From positions 125,783-189,782 of the forward strand of contig NMRB01000188.1 in the NCBI GenBank assembly GCA_002633025.1: DNA of 64,000 nucleotides. The letters run 5' to 3'. The notes under the pieces are model-generated. The model was not told where the DNA came from. It did not search any database and saw nothing but the letters and a program-made list of their open reading frames with translations. Positions 42,593 through 54,944 of the stretch are shown piece by piece. Within the stretch, counting starts at the first letter, position 1. Each line of letters opens with the position of its first letter. The position numbers and the translations under genes were made by a program. Source of the stretch: Notospermus geniculatus (taxonomy: Eukaryota > Nemertea > Pilidiophora > Heteronemertea > Lineidae).

Positions 42593-42757
42593 GTAACCTT
42601 TGTTCGTCAGCGTCTCCGTACACTGTGTTCCTCTTGGTAAACTCGGCCTTTCTGCGTCGTGGTCGTCCAACTCCTTTCTCGGCTACATGTACAGCACGTC
42701 TTGGAAGGCCTGAGTTGTGGTTTTTCCGTCATTTTCTATTTCCCGTCTTACCAACAG

Positions 42758-42836
42758 TCATGTCGTTTGGAAAGAATCCGTAAACGCAATATCGTGGACT
42801 ATCTCAAGACGTACAGAATATTGAAGGAATACCAAG
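42758..42836 (+). CDS. Weak internal exon candidate
   Basis: A long pyrimidine tract (TTTTCTATTTCCCGTCTTAC) and CAACAG acceptor precede 79 nt ending in CAAG at GTAAAT. One frame is open: SCRLERIRKRNIVDYLKTYR and ILKEYQ, a basic, helix-like peptide. Good splice signals on both sides make this one of the better orphan exons, but its gene is unknown. Confidence 0.3.
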
Positions 42837-43649
42837 GTAAATATTGACCGACATTTTGACCTAATGACTCCGAAACAAGCAGGCTGGCGGTGTAACCTTT
42901 GTCAGTGTTCCTTCTGCTAGTGTCCCCGCATTGTTTGGGAACACTTGAAACAGATTGACATGTCAAATGTGCGCCCTCTAGCGTCAAGTTGAATATCATT
43001 TGAACGTTATTTTCATTTCATAGGCCTAAGTCTCTTTATTTTGGATGTTCACTGACGTGCTCTCAGACAATAATTAGGAATGTTATACGGGATTAAACCA
43101 GGATATAAGATGTCATTGAGACGTTTACGAGTGCATTTTATCGATATGTCATAATAAAAGTCAAAGGCCTGACACAGGGATCAAAAGGCACGTCGGCAGA
43201 GACGTCGCCGACAACGCCAGTCTCGCGCGATTGAGACGAACCACGTTACACTATCCTCTATACTGTCTAAATGTTTTTGTTCAAGACTAGGCCCGCCGGC
43301 GCCATCGCTCTGTTCGACTGGTATCGTTTGGATAAGAGTGAATTGACCCAATAATTTATTGAATTTGACACCTTTCGATGCATTCTCAAGAGTCGAACCA
43401 AAGGCACACCTGCTTTGGAATGCCTGTCATTGTGTTTTGAGATTCTCAATGGAGTTATTGACCAATCCTTTTATTTAATTTGGACTTTCGTTCTGGTTTC
43501 AACTTCAAACCCTTTCTCAGCCAGGAATTTTCCTTCATGTTCTTGCCCACATGTTCCTTGGACGGCAAAGAGGAAGCACATACTTGGATATCAAATGTCA
43601 CCGATTTTATTCATTGTGGACGTTATCATCTTTCTCCGCCGGCAGAATC

Positions 43650-43672
43650 ATGGCAGCTTGCGGCACGGCCTG
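43650..43672 (+). CDS. Weak first-exon candidate
   Basis: ATGGCAGCTTGCGGCACGGCCTG ends at a perfect GTAAGT donor (phase 2; MAACGTA). The leader contains TTTCTCCGCCGGCAGAATC. The call rests on start context and donor only. Confidence 0.2.
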
Positions 43673-44647
43673 GTAAGTCCAGTCAATGAAATAGGTCATT
43701 TTCCCCATTGCTGAAGGATTTTACTAAATTTCAATACACAGTTTGCGTTAATAGTGGCCGCCATTTTTTTGTGGAAATTAGCCGAATTTTCGAATTTTTC
43801 AAATATATTTCGAATATATTCTAGCTACTTGCTTGCTAAAATATCTTTATGCAGTTAGTGCTTACTGTATGAACTTTCTTTGAACGCCTCTGACAGTGCA
43901 AAACCCCATTGAAAAAGCCCAACCAATGACAAAAGCACAAATTAAAATGGCGGTCGCTAATTTCGCAAAGTGTCTCTCTGGCTGCTGGCATCCAATGCCA
44001 AAATTGCCATGCTCTAAGAGTGNCCCCCCCCCCCCCGAAATGTTCATTCCTGTGCTCCTTCTTACTTGGAGTCTTGCTCGCCGGGATTCCCCGACTGAAG
44101 CGTCGCCTCCAACATCAGCATCTGCAGCCACTAAGCATCGCTTAGCAACCGCGCATCACCTCGCTCAGCAGCCGACAGCGTCGGAATGCACCGTCAGTGT
44201 TTCACTTGTTTAATTGGCGAGGTTTAAGCTGCCCCTGGGGTCTAGGTCGCTTCTGAATCAGCCGCGTATTTCATATCGCGAGTTCGGTACATCTGACACC
44301 GCTAACAGCAGATAGGATTGAGACGGATAAACATCACAACATAGTCCTTGAATCCATTCATCATCAAACTGAGGGTAAGTCCGCTATTCCGACCAGATTT
44401 CCTCCGACATCTTCTGATTTAGGCCCTTGGCATCTTTTAGTAAGTGTAACACGAATGTTTCCCATTGGTGAAAAGACGCAAAAAGAAAAATACCTACAGC
44501 CCTGTTGGTCTTCTGATGGTCACGTGACGACGTCTGTCCAATCATATACCAGGATTTGTGTTCTCGTTGTGTAAGAGCGTCGCGTTCTACTCTTCACCAT
44601 ACTGTCCCATTTTGGGATTTTGTTCTGTTTTTGTATTGTTTGGGTTC

Positions 44648-44764
44648 TAGTTGTTATAAACTGGTTCCCGTCTTTGCCGCTAAACTCAAGGGGCGCTACT
44701 GGAGTGAGCGCCGCAGAAAGTGCAGCGGCAAAGACGGGAACCAGTCTAAGCTGTTACAAGTAGT
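44648..44764. repeat. Inverted repeat around GGTTCCCGTCTTTGCCGCT
   Basis: Twenty-two bases (44660-44681, ACTGGTTCCCGTCTTTGCCG core) are perfectly complementary to about 44724-44745, with weaker pairing outward to 44764. The loop is GC-rich (GGGGCGCTACTGGAGTGAGC). It is probably a MITE. Confidence 0.7.
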
Positions 44765-45594
44765 TGATGAGATTTCTATGAAAATGTAGAGGGAAACCGG
44801 TTTTGGATGACCTTGGTGGCAATTTTTCAAATCATCTTTCGTTGTTTCACAAACTAAGGTCAGCCGTGGAAAGATCATGAAAACTTTCCCCCGCTTCAAA
44901 ATAAACGAACTGTCATGTAAACAATTCCACTTATCAAGCCAACCATTCTTTCGTACAGGTTTTTTCCTGAGATATCGGATTTTATCTTGGTGCGAAGTTT
45001 TATCGTGAGATTCAGTGGAATACCGGAAAATTCACTGTATGTATTGAGTCAGTTCGTAAGTGAACCGAATTAATCGACTCCAAGTTGATGGGGTTGGGCG
45101 ATGCAACGCAGGAGGAAACCAGAGCACCTGCGCTGTCAAAGAGGAGGGGGGGGGGGTTCTTGGCTCTTTGGGCAATGTTGTGTGAGAACCCCGACCACGA
45201 GAATAACCCTGAGCTGTAAAAGATTCTTCTTCTCAATCACGAAAGAAATAAAATGGGTAGTCCTATACTCCTATACTCCACTAACAAATGTAGGCCTAGG
45301 CTGAATTCGTTACACTGGTACAAATTGGTTTCAGCAGATTACTCTGCACACAGAAAATAGGCTGTCACATGATTTGAACAGCAATAATTGTAATAGCCAA
45401 GAACTGTGTGAAAATAGGTGAAACCCGAAGGCTATTTTCTGACGATCTTTGCTAATAAACCAACGGTTTACTATCGCCAGAACGTTTCCAAGAGCACCAT
45501 GCGAACTGCCAACGTTCAAACATATTGGAACGAGAACTTCAGTCTGAATGCCCGAGTCCAAAAGGAAGACACTTCGACTTTGATTCACAAGACA

Positions 45595-45742
45595 TTAGGG
45601 AGGTTTAGAATAAAAAAAACGTAACATTAATGACAACGTTACTTTGGTACCGAAAATGCAATATAAAATCTGGTTAATGTGTGGTCTGAAAATAACGTTG
45701 TCGTGAAGTTTACGTTTATTGTTTGTTTTCTAAACCTCCTTA
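45595..45742. mobile_element. GAGGTTT-type MITE
   Basis: The ends TTAGGGAGGTTTAGAA and TTCTAAACCTCCTTATT are inverted copies, with an inner pair GACAACGTTA and TAACGTTGTC. The element is related by its ends to 1-45 and to 51465-51583. Confidence 0.7.
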
Positions 45743-46390
45743 TTGCCTTCACTGGGCCGCACTAGCTTTCTTATCGTCCAACCAAAGTAAACTGTCACCG
45801 TTAACCCTTTATATATACACTCGGAGATAAAACCAATACAAGTTTTCAAAGTGTGTTTTAGTTGAGAGGAATTTATCTTTCCGTTAAACGAAACGTTCAA
45901 GAATGAGCACGTCCTCAGGGGCATTGTCAGTTCAAGATTTAAAACAGTACGGCTAATTTACCAAGTTCGTTGTTTTTACCACACCTGAGTGAAACGAAAG
46001 AATATTTGACTCGTTGCCCAGGGTTCGTGAGATAGAATAAGGTTGAAGATAGGAGAACTTCACTTTTCTTAAACGTCGATCAGTTCCTGTTAGAGCTGCC
46101 TCCCAAGTGCCACCTTGTTGTTCAAAGCGAGCTTCATGCCAAAGATTCCTCAATTTATCATCAACTCCAGGCCTATTAGCAGTTGTTGTTGTTGCAATTA
46201 TCACTCGGACTGTTTCTCCATCTACCGTTGCCTCTGCCAACATTCCAATTCATCGTCTTTCTTCAGGTTGTATCTACTTCTTTTGTTGTTGCGGTTTTTT
46301 TGTTAGTGGAACAAGAATAATTGGATTATGGTTGATAATTTGAACAAATTGTTCAAAGCTCAGCCGTGATTGGCGTATTAGGTATACTTA

Positions 46391-46569
46391 CTGCCGTTAG
46401 AGGACACCACTAGTAAGCGGTCCTACAACGTCAGGAAATTTGACGTCATAGAGTAGAAATACACGCCATGACGTCATCGATAATGACGTGGCGGCCATGG
46501 CTTACGTCTGTGACGTCAAATTATTTTTGTGACGTTCTAGGACCGCTAGCAGGCGGCCTCTAACGGCAG
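46391..46569. mobile_element. Palindromic MITE with three TGACGTCA sites
   Basis: The TIRs CTGCCGTTAGAGG and complement (46391 and 46569) extend inward through GCGGTCCTA...ACGTCA and its mirror. TA flanks both ends, consistent with a Tc1/mariner-like insertion. The centre has TGACGTCA three times, the CREB/ATF palindrome. Confidence 0.8.
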
Positions 46570-47556
46570 TAAAGTCTCCCATGCTCCTCTCTGCTCTCAA
46601 GTACGATGTACTGTAAGTACGTGAATCGTGCTTTTTTTCTCGTTTGGCTGTAGGTTGTCGGTGAAGAAGTAAAGCAACGAAAACAAAATGCTTCATTTCA
46701 CTGAAATATCACCACCTGCGAACCATCATGGCGGCACACTCATTTCCGCTTCGACGCGCACAGCTGTAAAATCTCGCGCGATGACTAAAGTCTCGCCAGA
46801 ATTCCATCAGTGGTGTAAAAAATCCTTTTGGCGAGGGAGAAACGGGCACTTTCAGTTGCCTCTGGAATATAACGTCATAGAGATGATGTCATGTTATTCC
46901 GGATTGTTTCATTGCGTCATCTTTGGCGTCCTTCTTGACAGGAAGTGACGTAATATGTTGAAATCTCGCCATTTCTCGTTTGAATCTTCTGTTGTCTTAC
47001 TCCTATGTCTGAAGTATTTTGCACTGGAAACGAATGCGATTTTTCTTCACTTCATAGTCGCGCCGGATTTAACTTTGTTTCGTACCGAAGTACATGTATA
47101 TAGATAAACAGTAAAAAAAACTACATCGTCGTTGAAACTCATGAACTTGTTGATATTTTCGTCTTTAAATATTGAAAACATGTACTGCAATTAAAAATCT
47201 GATAATTATTTGCACTAAAATAGCAAGTCAGGACACTCTGAACTTTAGTACTTCACGTGTCGTGCCATTGTGTTTTCGTGAATAATGCATAACTAATCAC
47301 AGACGATGAACTAAACTCGACCATTGATGAGGTTTATGAAGTACTTTGGAAGTTCGCTCGCGAGTGACACATATCTTAAAGAAAATCCATTTATTTATTT
47401 ATTTTTTATGATCTTGATAATTTGAAGTGATTCTTCAAACCTGCATTACCATAATCTCTCTTCTGAGTTCTGGATACTGAATTAATTGGGACATTCCCAA
47501 TAACTAAGAACTTTGTTTCAGCAGATCGCCCGGAGCTCAAGCACTCGTTATTCGCG

Positions 47557-47597
47557 ATGGCGACTTTTTCTTACAGAAAAGTATTCAAATCAGACGG
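47557..47597 (+). CDS. Weak first-exon candidate
   Basis: ATGGCGACTTTTTCTTACAG opens MATFSYRKVFKSD and ends after GG at a GTCAGT donor, phase 2. It sits in CpG-bearing sequence immediately before a TTAA-flanked element. The exon at 54883-54944 has the matching phase, but a 7.3-kb link between them is a guess. Confidence 0.22.
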
Positions 47598-47606
47598 GTC
47601 AGTTTA

Positions 47607-47873
47607 TTAAAGGGGCACTGTGTTACTTCCCTATCCTGCGTTAAACATACCCGCGTTGAGGGAGACCTCTATTGGCAATGCTCTTAAACAACCGCTTTTC
47701 AACCTCGCCCCATTAGAGCCGCTCGTTCCTGGGGGTATCCACGTATGCATTGCATTGTAATCGTACATTCTCCAACACTGGGGCGAAAGGCAAACTATGG
47801 TATTGGAGAATGACGCAATCACCGCCGGTAGCGCCGGCTGTCGACAAAAAGTGGCAATATCGTAGCCCTTTAA
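47607..47873. mobile_element. TTAA-flanked short element
   Basis: TTAAAGGGGCACTGTG at the left and TAGCCCTTTAA at the right give short inverted ends directly on TTAA, the target used by piggyBac and Kolobok elements. An internal hairpin (ATTCTCCAA and TTGGAGAAT) is present. There is no coding content. Confidence 0.45.
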
Positions 47874-48395
47874 GCTGTGTGGGGAAACATGTTTTAGTGG
47901 GATCTGTCTGGAAAGCCGGCTGCAAGGTTGATTAGAGAGAACTTTTTTGGCTGGAATAACAATCATGCCTAGGAAACTAGTAACCGCACCAACTTGGATA
48001 ATTTTTTGTAGCTCTCTTCAAATCCGGCTGTATCAGGCAAAATAATCATCGTTGTAAGGTAAAAAACTGGCACAATTAATGTCATCTTTTTCAAAAGTCA
48101 GGAGAGATTTGAACGCTTAAAAAGACATGGCGAATTTTCTACTCATTAGTGATAGAATTCGGAAATTTTGATTTGAAAAACGTTTTGTTAGAATGCAAGC
48201 ATCGTTAATCAGTTTGAATGGATTCTTTTCCACCATCCTGAGGCATTCCGCGACGATTTATTTCCATTAGAAATCGCGTGCCTGATCAGAAAACGGGAGT
48301 CCCGTGCCGTCTGGAAACATAACATTTGCTTGATCGACTCGGATCACGTACGACTTGAAGTTTTCTTGGTGAAGTTTCAGAATTCGCTTCATCCA

Positions 48396-48595
48396 GAATG
48401 GGGAACCCGCATAACTTTTTATCCCGACAGGGCGGCGCTGTGAGCGGTTATACCGAAGACGTCAACAACAGAGCAAAGCAACGTAATAACGTCGCGTCAC
48501 GACGTCCTTGACGCAGTGCAACTCGGACGAGACGTCGAAAAATGGTATAACCGCTCACAGCGCCTCCAGTAGCGGTAGTTCTGCGGGTTCCCATT
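48396..48595. mobile_element. GGGCGCTGTGAGCGGT MITE, copy 1
   Basis: The ends AATGGGGAACCCGC and GCGGGTTCCCATT are inverted. The inner arms GGCGCTGTGAGCGGTTATAC and complement are perfect over 21 bases (48434-48454 and 48544-48564). The core has several ACGTC words. The same family occurs at 60183-60396 (opposite orientation) and 62590-62758. Confidence 0.85.
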
Positions 48596-51464
48596 ATACG
48601 GGACCACGAGCAGGAAATCCGGCTGCAGGAAAAAATATCTCGGAAAGAAGCAACTGCCCCTCCTCTCCCCCAAGTCAGCGAAGAGCAGCAATGAACAGGA
48701 ACCTGACTACAGTAAAAAGTGCTTCTTCTAGAAGTCCCTGCCCCCTCCCCTCCACGTCAATGTGAATACAACTCTCTGCCCCATCAAGATGCAGTCATTA
48801 CCATAAACAAACCATCAGCGTCTTCCCCGGCTGACAGCACATCGGAATTTTATGTCTACATCCCTTGTGTCTCGGTAGATCATCTCTTCAAGTTATTGCT
48901 TTATGTAAATCGGGTCTAATGATAGATGTGCAGCAGGAACATGGTGCGGTTCCTCATCTTCCCGCTAGGGGGAAGCTGCAGATATTCCTCGGATCACATG
49001 ACTCAACCTGATTATAATAATTTATGAGGGACGGTGAAGTTAGGTCAAGCGTTGATCTTGACCACTGTTTCGTCCAGTATTCCAACTTTTCCACACAACT
49101 GGTTGTTGTCGATCCCATGTATTAAAACTGAGACGATATCTTCCATGCTGACCTTTAACAGCAAATGCAACGTCGAGAAAACGATCATTCTCCTGTGAAT
49201 CGAGAGCAGATGCGCAGCCTTCAAAGTTCTACGTGATTCGCAGGCGGGTGTTTCGATGCGATGCTCCAACGATGGAGTTGCCGATATATAATGACGCGTT
49301 TGAATTTGAAAAGAGAAATCTGAAGATTATGACTCAATTTAAATCATGATATTGTGTACTGAGGGTGAGTCATTGGTAAAAACAGGTAAATCATGCAAAA
49401 AGGAGAGTTCTTCTCAGTTTTGTTAGCCACGGTATGTTACCAATCGACAGTTTATCTTTCATATGAAATACTAGATGGCGATCGTCACGGTAGGATTGTA
49501 CTGTTGTATCTTGCCCTCCAAATCTTCGGCGTCGCTCCTCCCTCACCAGAAATGCTGCAAGCCTGGTGGAGTTTTGAGTCGGTAGGTCTATCTTCCTCCA
49601 AAGGCTTAGCCCCATCAGTTTCAAGTCTCTTTGCTGTGCTGGAGTAGGAATGTCCCTGAAATGACTGGCCCTCCCCCAATCTAATCATGTACCCAAGGCA
49701 AATCAGAAGAAACCAGATAATGCTCAGTAATATGACAGAAGTATCAAAAGCACAAAATCAAAGGCGCCGCAATCCAAGATGGCCGCCGATCAATACGAGA
49801 GCGAGGCTAATGAAGCCAGAGATGGTCACTGCTGCCTGATCGTGTTGACAGAGTCATTGACTGTCGGAGCTTGTAGTAATAACCATTGACCGCCTGATAG
49901 GTGGCTAAATGAAGATTCAATGACTGCCTTACCGGGATGGACATGATAGTTTCATGTTCTGAGGGCACGTTGGGGCAATTAGGCTTGGTATTTATGAACT
50001 GGATCACGATCCACGTCATTGTGTGACAGGTTTCTTCGGTAAAGGCGAAGGCATGCAGTCGAGGCGTATGATAGTAACCAGTTCGCCTGTTGACTTCCAA
50101 ATTAACTGCAGCTAGGGAGTTGCTGAATATATAGGGCCTACCTCCGAACAATACATGATTGAACTCTGTGAAGAACCTTTTCATTGGACAGTTCAAACCT
50201 TGAACTCTGTGACAAACCTTTTCATTGGACAGATGAAACGTACGCCTGGCAAATCACAGCGCAGAACGCACCTTTCGAAAGCTTTTTCCAAGGGCACACA
50301 CTGCACTGGCTGAACTGAAGTTTTTCAATGGACACGAATCCGTAGGAAGCCAATGGAACTACAACAAAAATCTAACGAGTTCCCTCACGAACTGTAATGA
50401 TTCTCCGATGGATCATTGCCTCCGAATTTTTTTTCACCTCAGATAATGGTTGTTGTTTGTGTCACGTAACTAGGCCGGCTATCGCACCCAGTTGGCTCAT
50501 TCCAGTCAGCGTTCCAGGGCTTCGGCTTGTTGTGTATCTGACGAATCGTCTGCAATCACGGATTTAGTGTCTTATTGTGAAAAATATAAAAAGAAACCCA
50601 ACGACCCCAGCGGAAATTTTGTCCATTTGTTTGCGAAGCAGTGAAGTTCGACTTCTCTGCAGTCTGAACTGCACTCCTTGCAAAAATGGTCGTGAGTAAG
50701 GAGAACTTACACCCAGCTGCCCAACATGCGCATGTCTAAGAAAAGGTAAAATGGTGGTCCCGATATGATGCCCGAGCAGAAACATGAGCTGAAGCCAGCA
50801 GCACACCAGGCGATATCGCAAGCGATCTGATCGCCACCGATCTTCTCGCCAGCCACCGCAAACTTTGCGATACATTGGTTTGGTTGGCCGATTGTTTGAT
50901 ATTGGGCGACGATCGCTGGGGAGAAGATTCGACGCATCGCTGTCCTGGCGTCAACAGCCGATTTTGCTCGGTGGCTGGCGATATCTGGTCTCGCACCACC
51001 AGCCTCTGATCTCACTCCCCTTGCTACGCTTGGATCAGATGTCTGGCTGTGCGAGACTAACCGAGAGTCTGTAGGCTTTGGAAGGCTCATAGAATGTTCT
51101 GAACTCGGTTGGTCGATATATTTCTCGGTCATGTTTGGGACAGAGACTGTTTAATATGGACATATAGTCAACAGTCAGGGCATCTATCATGTTGTAACCA
51201 TCGAACCAAAATGAAGAATGTAAAATCAATATGGCTGACATCCCGGGTCAGAATGACTCAGCAAAAGTTATCCTCACGGCTCTCGCGAGAATTCTAAAAG
51301 CTACAGAAACAACGAAATTATGTGTAGCAGTGTCTGTGAAACGACTGGTGTGCATGAGGTCACACTGTGTGTAAGGACATGACGATTGAACGGAAATTCC
51401 GAGAGGCCGACAGTGTGCCAGAGTGAAAACGTCTGGAGAATCGTGATCATTAGCAAGATCATTA
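48596..51464. other. No assignable gene
   Basis: Short frames on both strands. One notable start context, CCAAGATGGCCGCC near 49786, opens MAADQYESEANEARDG and 20 more codons but has no convincing donor. A weak GC-rich inverted repeat around 50815-50945 contains GCGATC words. A weak donor-like GAGG/GTGAGT is at 49360. Confidence 0.35.
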
Positions 51465-51583
51465 GGGAGGTTTCGCAAGCGCCCAGTTAGGCCCTACGAC
51501 GACGTTTATCTATTGTGTGGGTGTACCCAAACAATAGATAAACGTTGTCGTATGGCCTAATCGGGCGCTGCGAAACCTCGCTG
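51465..51583. mobile_element. Near-perfect palindromic MITE (GAGGTTTCGC ends)
   Basis: Arms of about 55 bases (GAGGTTTCGCAAGCGCCC ... GTTTATCTATTGT) pair with only a few mismatches around a short GTGGGTGTACCC centre. The outer end TTAGGGAGGTTT is shared with 45595-45742. Confidence 0.8.
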
Positions 51584-51660
51584 TTGTCCTTCTCATTTGG
51601 CGATTGTTAGATGACCTTGACACCACCTTCAAAGTCATTCGTTGATGCCGTCTGTATTTG

Positions 51661-51730
51661 GCTGTCAATGAGGTGCCATGGAAACACCGGCGCCTGTCAC
51701 CTCTATGTTCCGGGTTCGACCCCGGTTGGA
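51661..51730 (+). mobile_element. tRNA-derived SINE head, family B, copy 3
   Basis: GAAACACCGGCGCCTGTCAC followed by GTTCCGGGTTCGACCCC matches the family B layout, with an intact box B. It is the best preserved head of the three. Confidence 0.6.
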
Positions 51731-52626
51731 TCCGCATTCATACTGCATATGGCAGAAGGACTATTCTCTTTGATCGCGCATGTTTTCTCCGGACACTCCG
51801 GTTTTCTCATGCTGTACATTAAATTCGCCCAGTGTTATCTATTGAGCTTGGTACAGAAGGCCCACTATAGTAGGCACTACCAGGTTATCTAAGTATTATG
51901 AGTGTATCACCAACATAAGCTTCAGTATTTACCACCTACTATGGTATATGAAATGAAAGCGCCGTAAAATGAAATTTCATTAAAATGCCGACTTGGAATT
52001 ACGCGAGAAAAACTTGTTTATCTCATGGAGTAGTGAATAAATTGCAATATTTTCCGTGTTTGGATTCTCACAGCTCCGAACAAAAGCCCAATCTTATATT
52101 TGTATCATATGTTATTCGCAATACGCCGTGCCTCCATTGTGTTCGGAAATTTAATTCAGGTCTTCAAATCTTCACACAATACCATCACGTCGAGATGTAA
52201 TATTCATCCAGTCCCAACAGAGTCACTTCATTTCAAATGGAGCCAAATGAATTGAGAAATAATTTAAACCATAGGATGCTGGAATCTCGCGGGAGCTCGT
52301 GATAAATCTCGCCGTAGCGGGATTGGTTCCCGTCGCTAGGGGATTTGGCGGGAAACGTTCGATAAGACCGCCGCCATATTGGAATGAAATGTCGTAATGA
52401 GTTGGGAAGTTTTTGTCGATAGTTTTTTCATTGTCATTTACGGCTGCTGAATTGCGATAAAACAAAAATTGTTTTTTTATTGGATTGATACCGCAGCATC
52501 GACTCGTAATGGCTGTCAATTGCAATATTAATGTTTTTGTTGGCGCGATTTTCGGTGGTGACCATGTCAAGTGTTGCATTTTCACTCTAATTTGTAGGCC
52601 TACTGCTTCTGATTTTCTGTATTGAT

Positions 52627-52864
52627 CTAATAGACTCTATCACTCCAATAGAGCGCAGCACCTGACGGGTCGCTAGCTAGGCCTACAGCGTCACGACGTC
52701 CCGTCCCCCATTCTGAACGCGGTGACGTCACTCGAAAAACCTCCACTTGTTTCAGCGATCATGACGTCGTCTCACGTCAAGATGTCATGGAATGAGTACG
52801 GGACGTCGTGACGCTGTAGTACCCGTCAGGTGCTGCGCTCTTTTGGAGTGATATAGTCTATTAG
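52627..52864. mobile_element. Palindromic MITE with CTAATAGACT ends and ACGTC-rich core
   Basis: Arms pair over about 60 bases: CTAATAGACTCTATCACTCC and GCGCAGCACCTGACGGGT on the left, with their complements on the right, then AGCGTCACGACGTCCCGT. The core has GTGACGTCAC. The outermost bases suggest TA as target. Confidence 0.85.
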
Positions 52865-53185
52865 TTGGACCCAGGGTACTTCTGTAGCATAATGTCTTAA
52901 TATCCGGATATAATGAGACAATTACCGCCTGACCCACTGGCATACCTAGGCCTATCTCACCGGCAATACTAAACATTTAGGGTTTTTAAACTGCTTTTGA
53001 TACTAGGCGGTGTGGCACCGGCATGGTAGAAGGGATTCTTACCATCTTGAGCCAGAATCGCGCGTAATCATTCATCTAATTCAACTGAAGAATCGTATAA
53101 TCGTACTTTCTCCAAGCAATACCTCCCGGGCAATACCTTTACCCCCTATGGATTTCAATTTAGGCCTTAGAATTTTTCCTACGAA

Positions 53186-53225
53186 TTGGCTGAACTAGTC
53201 CACGTTTGGCTGAACTAGTCCAACT
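53186..53225. repeat. 20-bp tandem duplication
   Basis: TTGGCTGAACTAGTCCACGT is followed directly by TTGGCTGAACTAGTCCAACT. It lies just left of the MITE at 53244. Confidence 0.85.
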
Positions 53226-53243
53226 ATAGTCCGGCGCTCATAT

Positions 53244-53376
53244 TCGAGAGGTTAAGAAACCGCTCCGTTAAAATGATAACACTAACGCTAACGCTATTTC
53301 TGACGTGTATTTGCAATGTAAAAAATAACGTTAGCGTTTGTGTTACCGTTTGCGGAGTGATTTCTTAACCTCTCGA
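53244..53376. mobile_element. Palindromic MITE with TCGAGAGGTTAAGAAA ends
   Basis: The TIRs TCGAGAGGTTAAGAAA and complement are perfect for 16 bases and continue imperfectly through CGCTCCG..AACACTAACGCTAACG. The total is 133 bp, with a TA-rich centre. Confidence 0.8.
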
Positions 53377-53479
53377 TTCTCTCCTCTCATTGGGGATGTA
53401 TCGACGTTAATTCTTGACGAGTGGCAAAAACTGGATTCGAAGCGGGACGTATGAAACAGGCCCTCACAACAACCAACCG

Positions 53480-53566
53480 GGAATGTCGCCGTCCGATTGA
53501 GATTCGAACCCTCCGACAGAGATGATGAAGGCGCTGGTGTATCCACTCCGCCACTTCGGATGATAG
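53480..53566 (-). mobile_element. tRNA-like sequence, probably a SINE head
   Basis: On the minus strand, TCCGAAGTGGCGGAGTGGAT resembles the 5' part of a class II tRNA (Ser/Leu), and GGAGGGTTCGAATCTC resembles the T arm. The acceptor and T stems do not pair fully, so a functional tRNA gene is unlikely. Confidence 0.4.
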
Positions 53567-54882
53567 TACAGAATTTTCGGTGCGATAAACTCTCTCTGCT
53601 TGTCATGTCAGTGAGCTAAAATCGTTGTCGGCGACATGGCTCACAAATAAGAATTCCAGTCTTGCAGATGCGTGAATTTGTGTGTTGCCAGCTTTCAGCA
53701 TCCTTGGTCTTTATGTCACCGTAATTTCTCTGAACTCAAGAAGAAACCCAAACTCCTGACAGGATAATTTGGCCTTAACTGAAGGCGACATGTAATAATT
53801 GAAACTACCCAGTGACTCATCAAGATTGGGGGGAGATCTGTCAGGCTTGATCAGGATGCTGGTGACGATGTCCACCGGTGTTGTCAACGGGGATCATGGT
53901 CTCTCAGATGCCGTGGATGCAGGACGAGTTTCAAATCACCGCGGAATCTAAGCCCTCTACTGATCCGAATGCTTCCGACAGTGACTTCTGACTTCTGACT
54001 TCCGACTTCTGTGAATACTGCTCTCTAAGTCACCTCGCATCATTCACGACTTTAGCAATTAGGTTAAAAAATGCATCCAACTAGACATGGGGACCGATGG
54101 ACGTTGGACAACCTCGCCGAATATCAACCAATCACGTTGGCCGAAGTATTTGCATCGCATCTTGCGTCGATAATGACGTACCGCAGCAGAATTTTTTCTG
54201 TGGGTACTGATTTTCCGCATTATATAACGAACTTGGAATCTGCCCCCAACTACACCGTGGGCCAGGCAATTCCAATTAAAGATAATACAATCGGTCTATG
54301 ATTTGGGAGATATTACGCGGCTCTGATGCCACTAGGGGCCGAGGGAGGTATCAATATTGAGCTGGTGTCATGAAGAGATGGACCTCAGGGAAAACAAAGA
54401 TAGTTTCTTACCATTGCACAGCGTTTAACGCTCATTTACCTCGCTGCCCGCTGGCTAAGGTTCTTATGTCGTTTCTTCACGGTGCTCCTGGCATCGTGTA
54501 AATCATTGGCTTCTTTATGCCACTCGAGAAACTATCAAAAGAAGGAGAGAGTACTCTCTAGAATCGGTCGGGAATATTCCGACATTTTGTGATCGTAAAA
54601 AATCGGGAGTTCAAATCCATTCAAAGTTTTGGGTGTTTTTAGTTGTTTTTTGCAGGGAAACCGTACACCAGCCTTTCATGAACTTCCATAAAGAATGTCG
54701 ACAGTGTCAAACCAACCTCTTAGTAGGCCTAGTTTAGAACAGTTCCAAGCGGAGAAAAGGTTTAAATTTATTTCAAACAGTGCTTTGCACGTGCTACTCT
54801 TTCCGCTTATAAGAAATCCCGCGTTTTGTTTACTTATTAGAATTTCTGAACGTGACAAAAGTTTATTTTCTCCTTTCTTCAG

Positions 54883-54944
54883 ATCTGACTCAATTGGCAA
54901 CAGCAGAGACGAACGACGTCTGCGGCGAATTCCGAACCTGCTTG
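54883..54944 (+). CDS. Orphan internal exon candidate
   Basis: A strong acceptor (TTTATTTTCTCCTTTCTTCAG) and a perfect donor (CTTG/GTAAGT) bracket 62 nt. Two frames are open: SDSIGNSRDERRLRRIPNLL (entered in phase 2) and LTQLATAETNDVCGEFRTCL (entered in phase 1). The first is phase-compatible with the weak first exon at 47557. The product is unknown. Confidence 0.3.

Noticed and set aside
43862-44213. Frames of about 90-105 codons on both strands around the C run at 44024
   Set aside because: They cross an N and a homopolymer of uncertain length, so the frame cannot be trusted. The sequence is CpG-rich with no splice support on the plus strand.
50815-50945. Inverted repeat with GCGATC words
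   Set aside because: Pairing is patchy and the boundaries are unclear; it could be a very old MITE but does not reach the level of the others.
53480-53566. Functional tRNA-Ser or tRNA-Leu gene
   Set aside because: Box A and B-like words are present, but the acceptor and T stems do not pair properly. It is kept as a SINE-like tRNA fragment.
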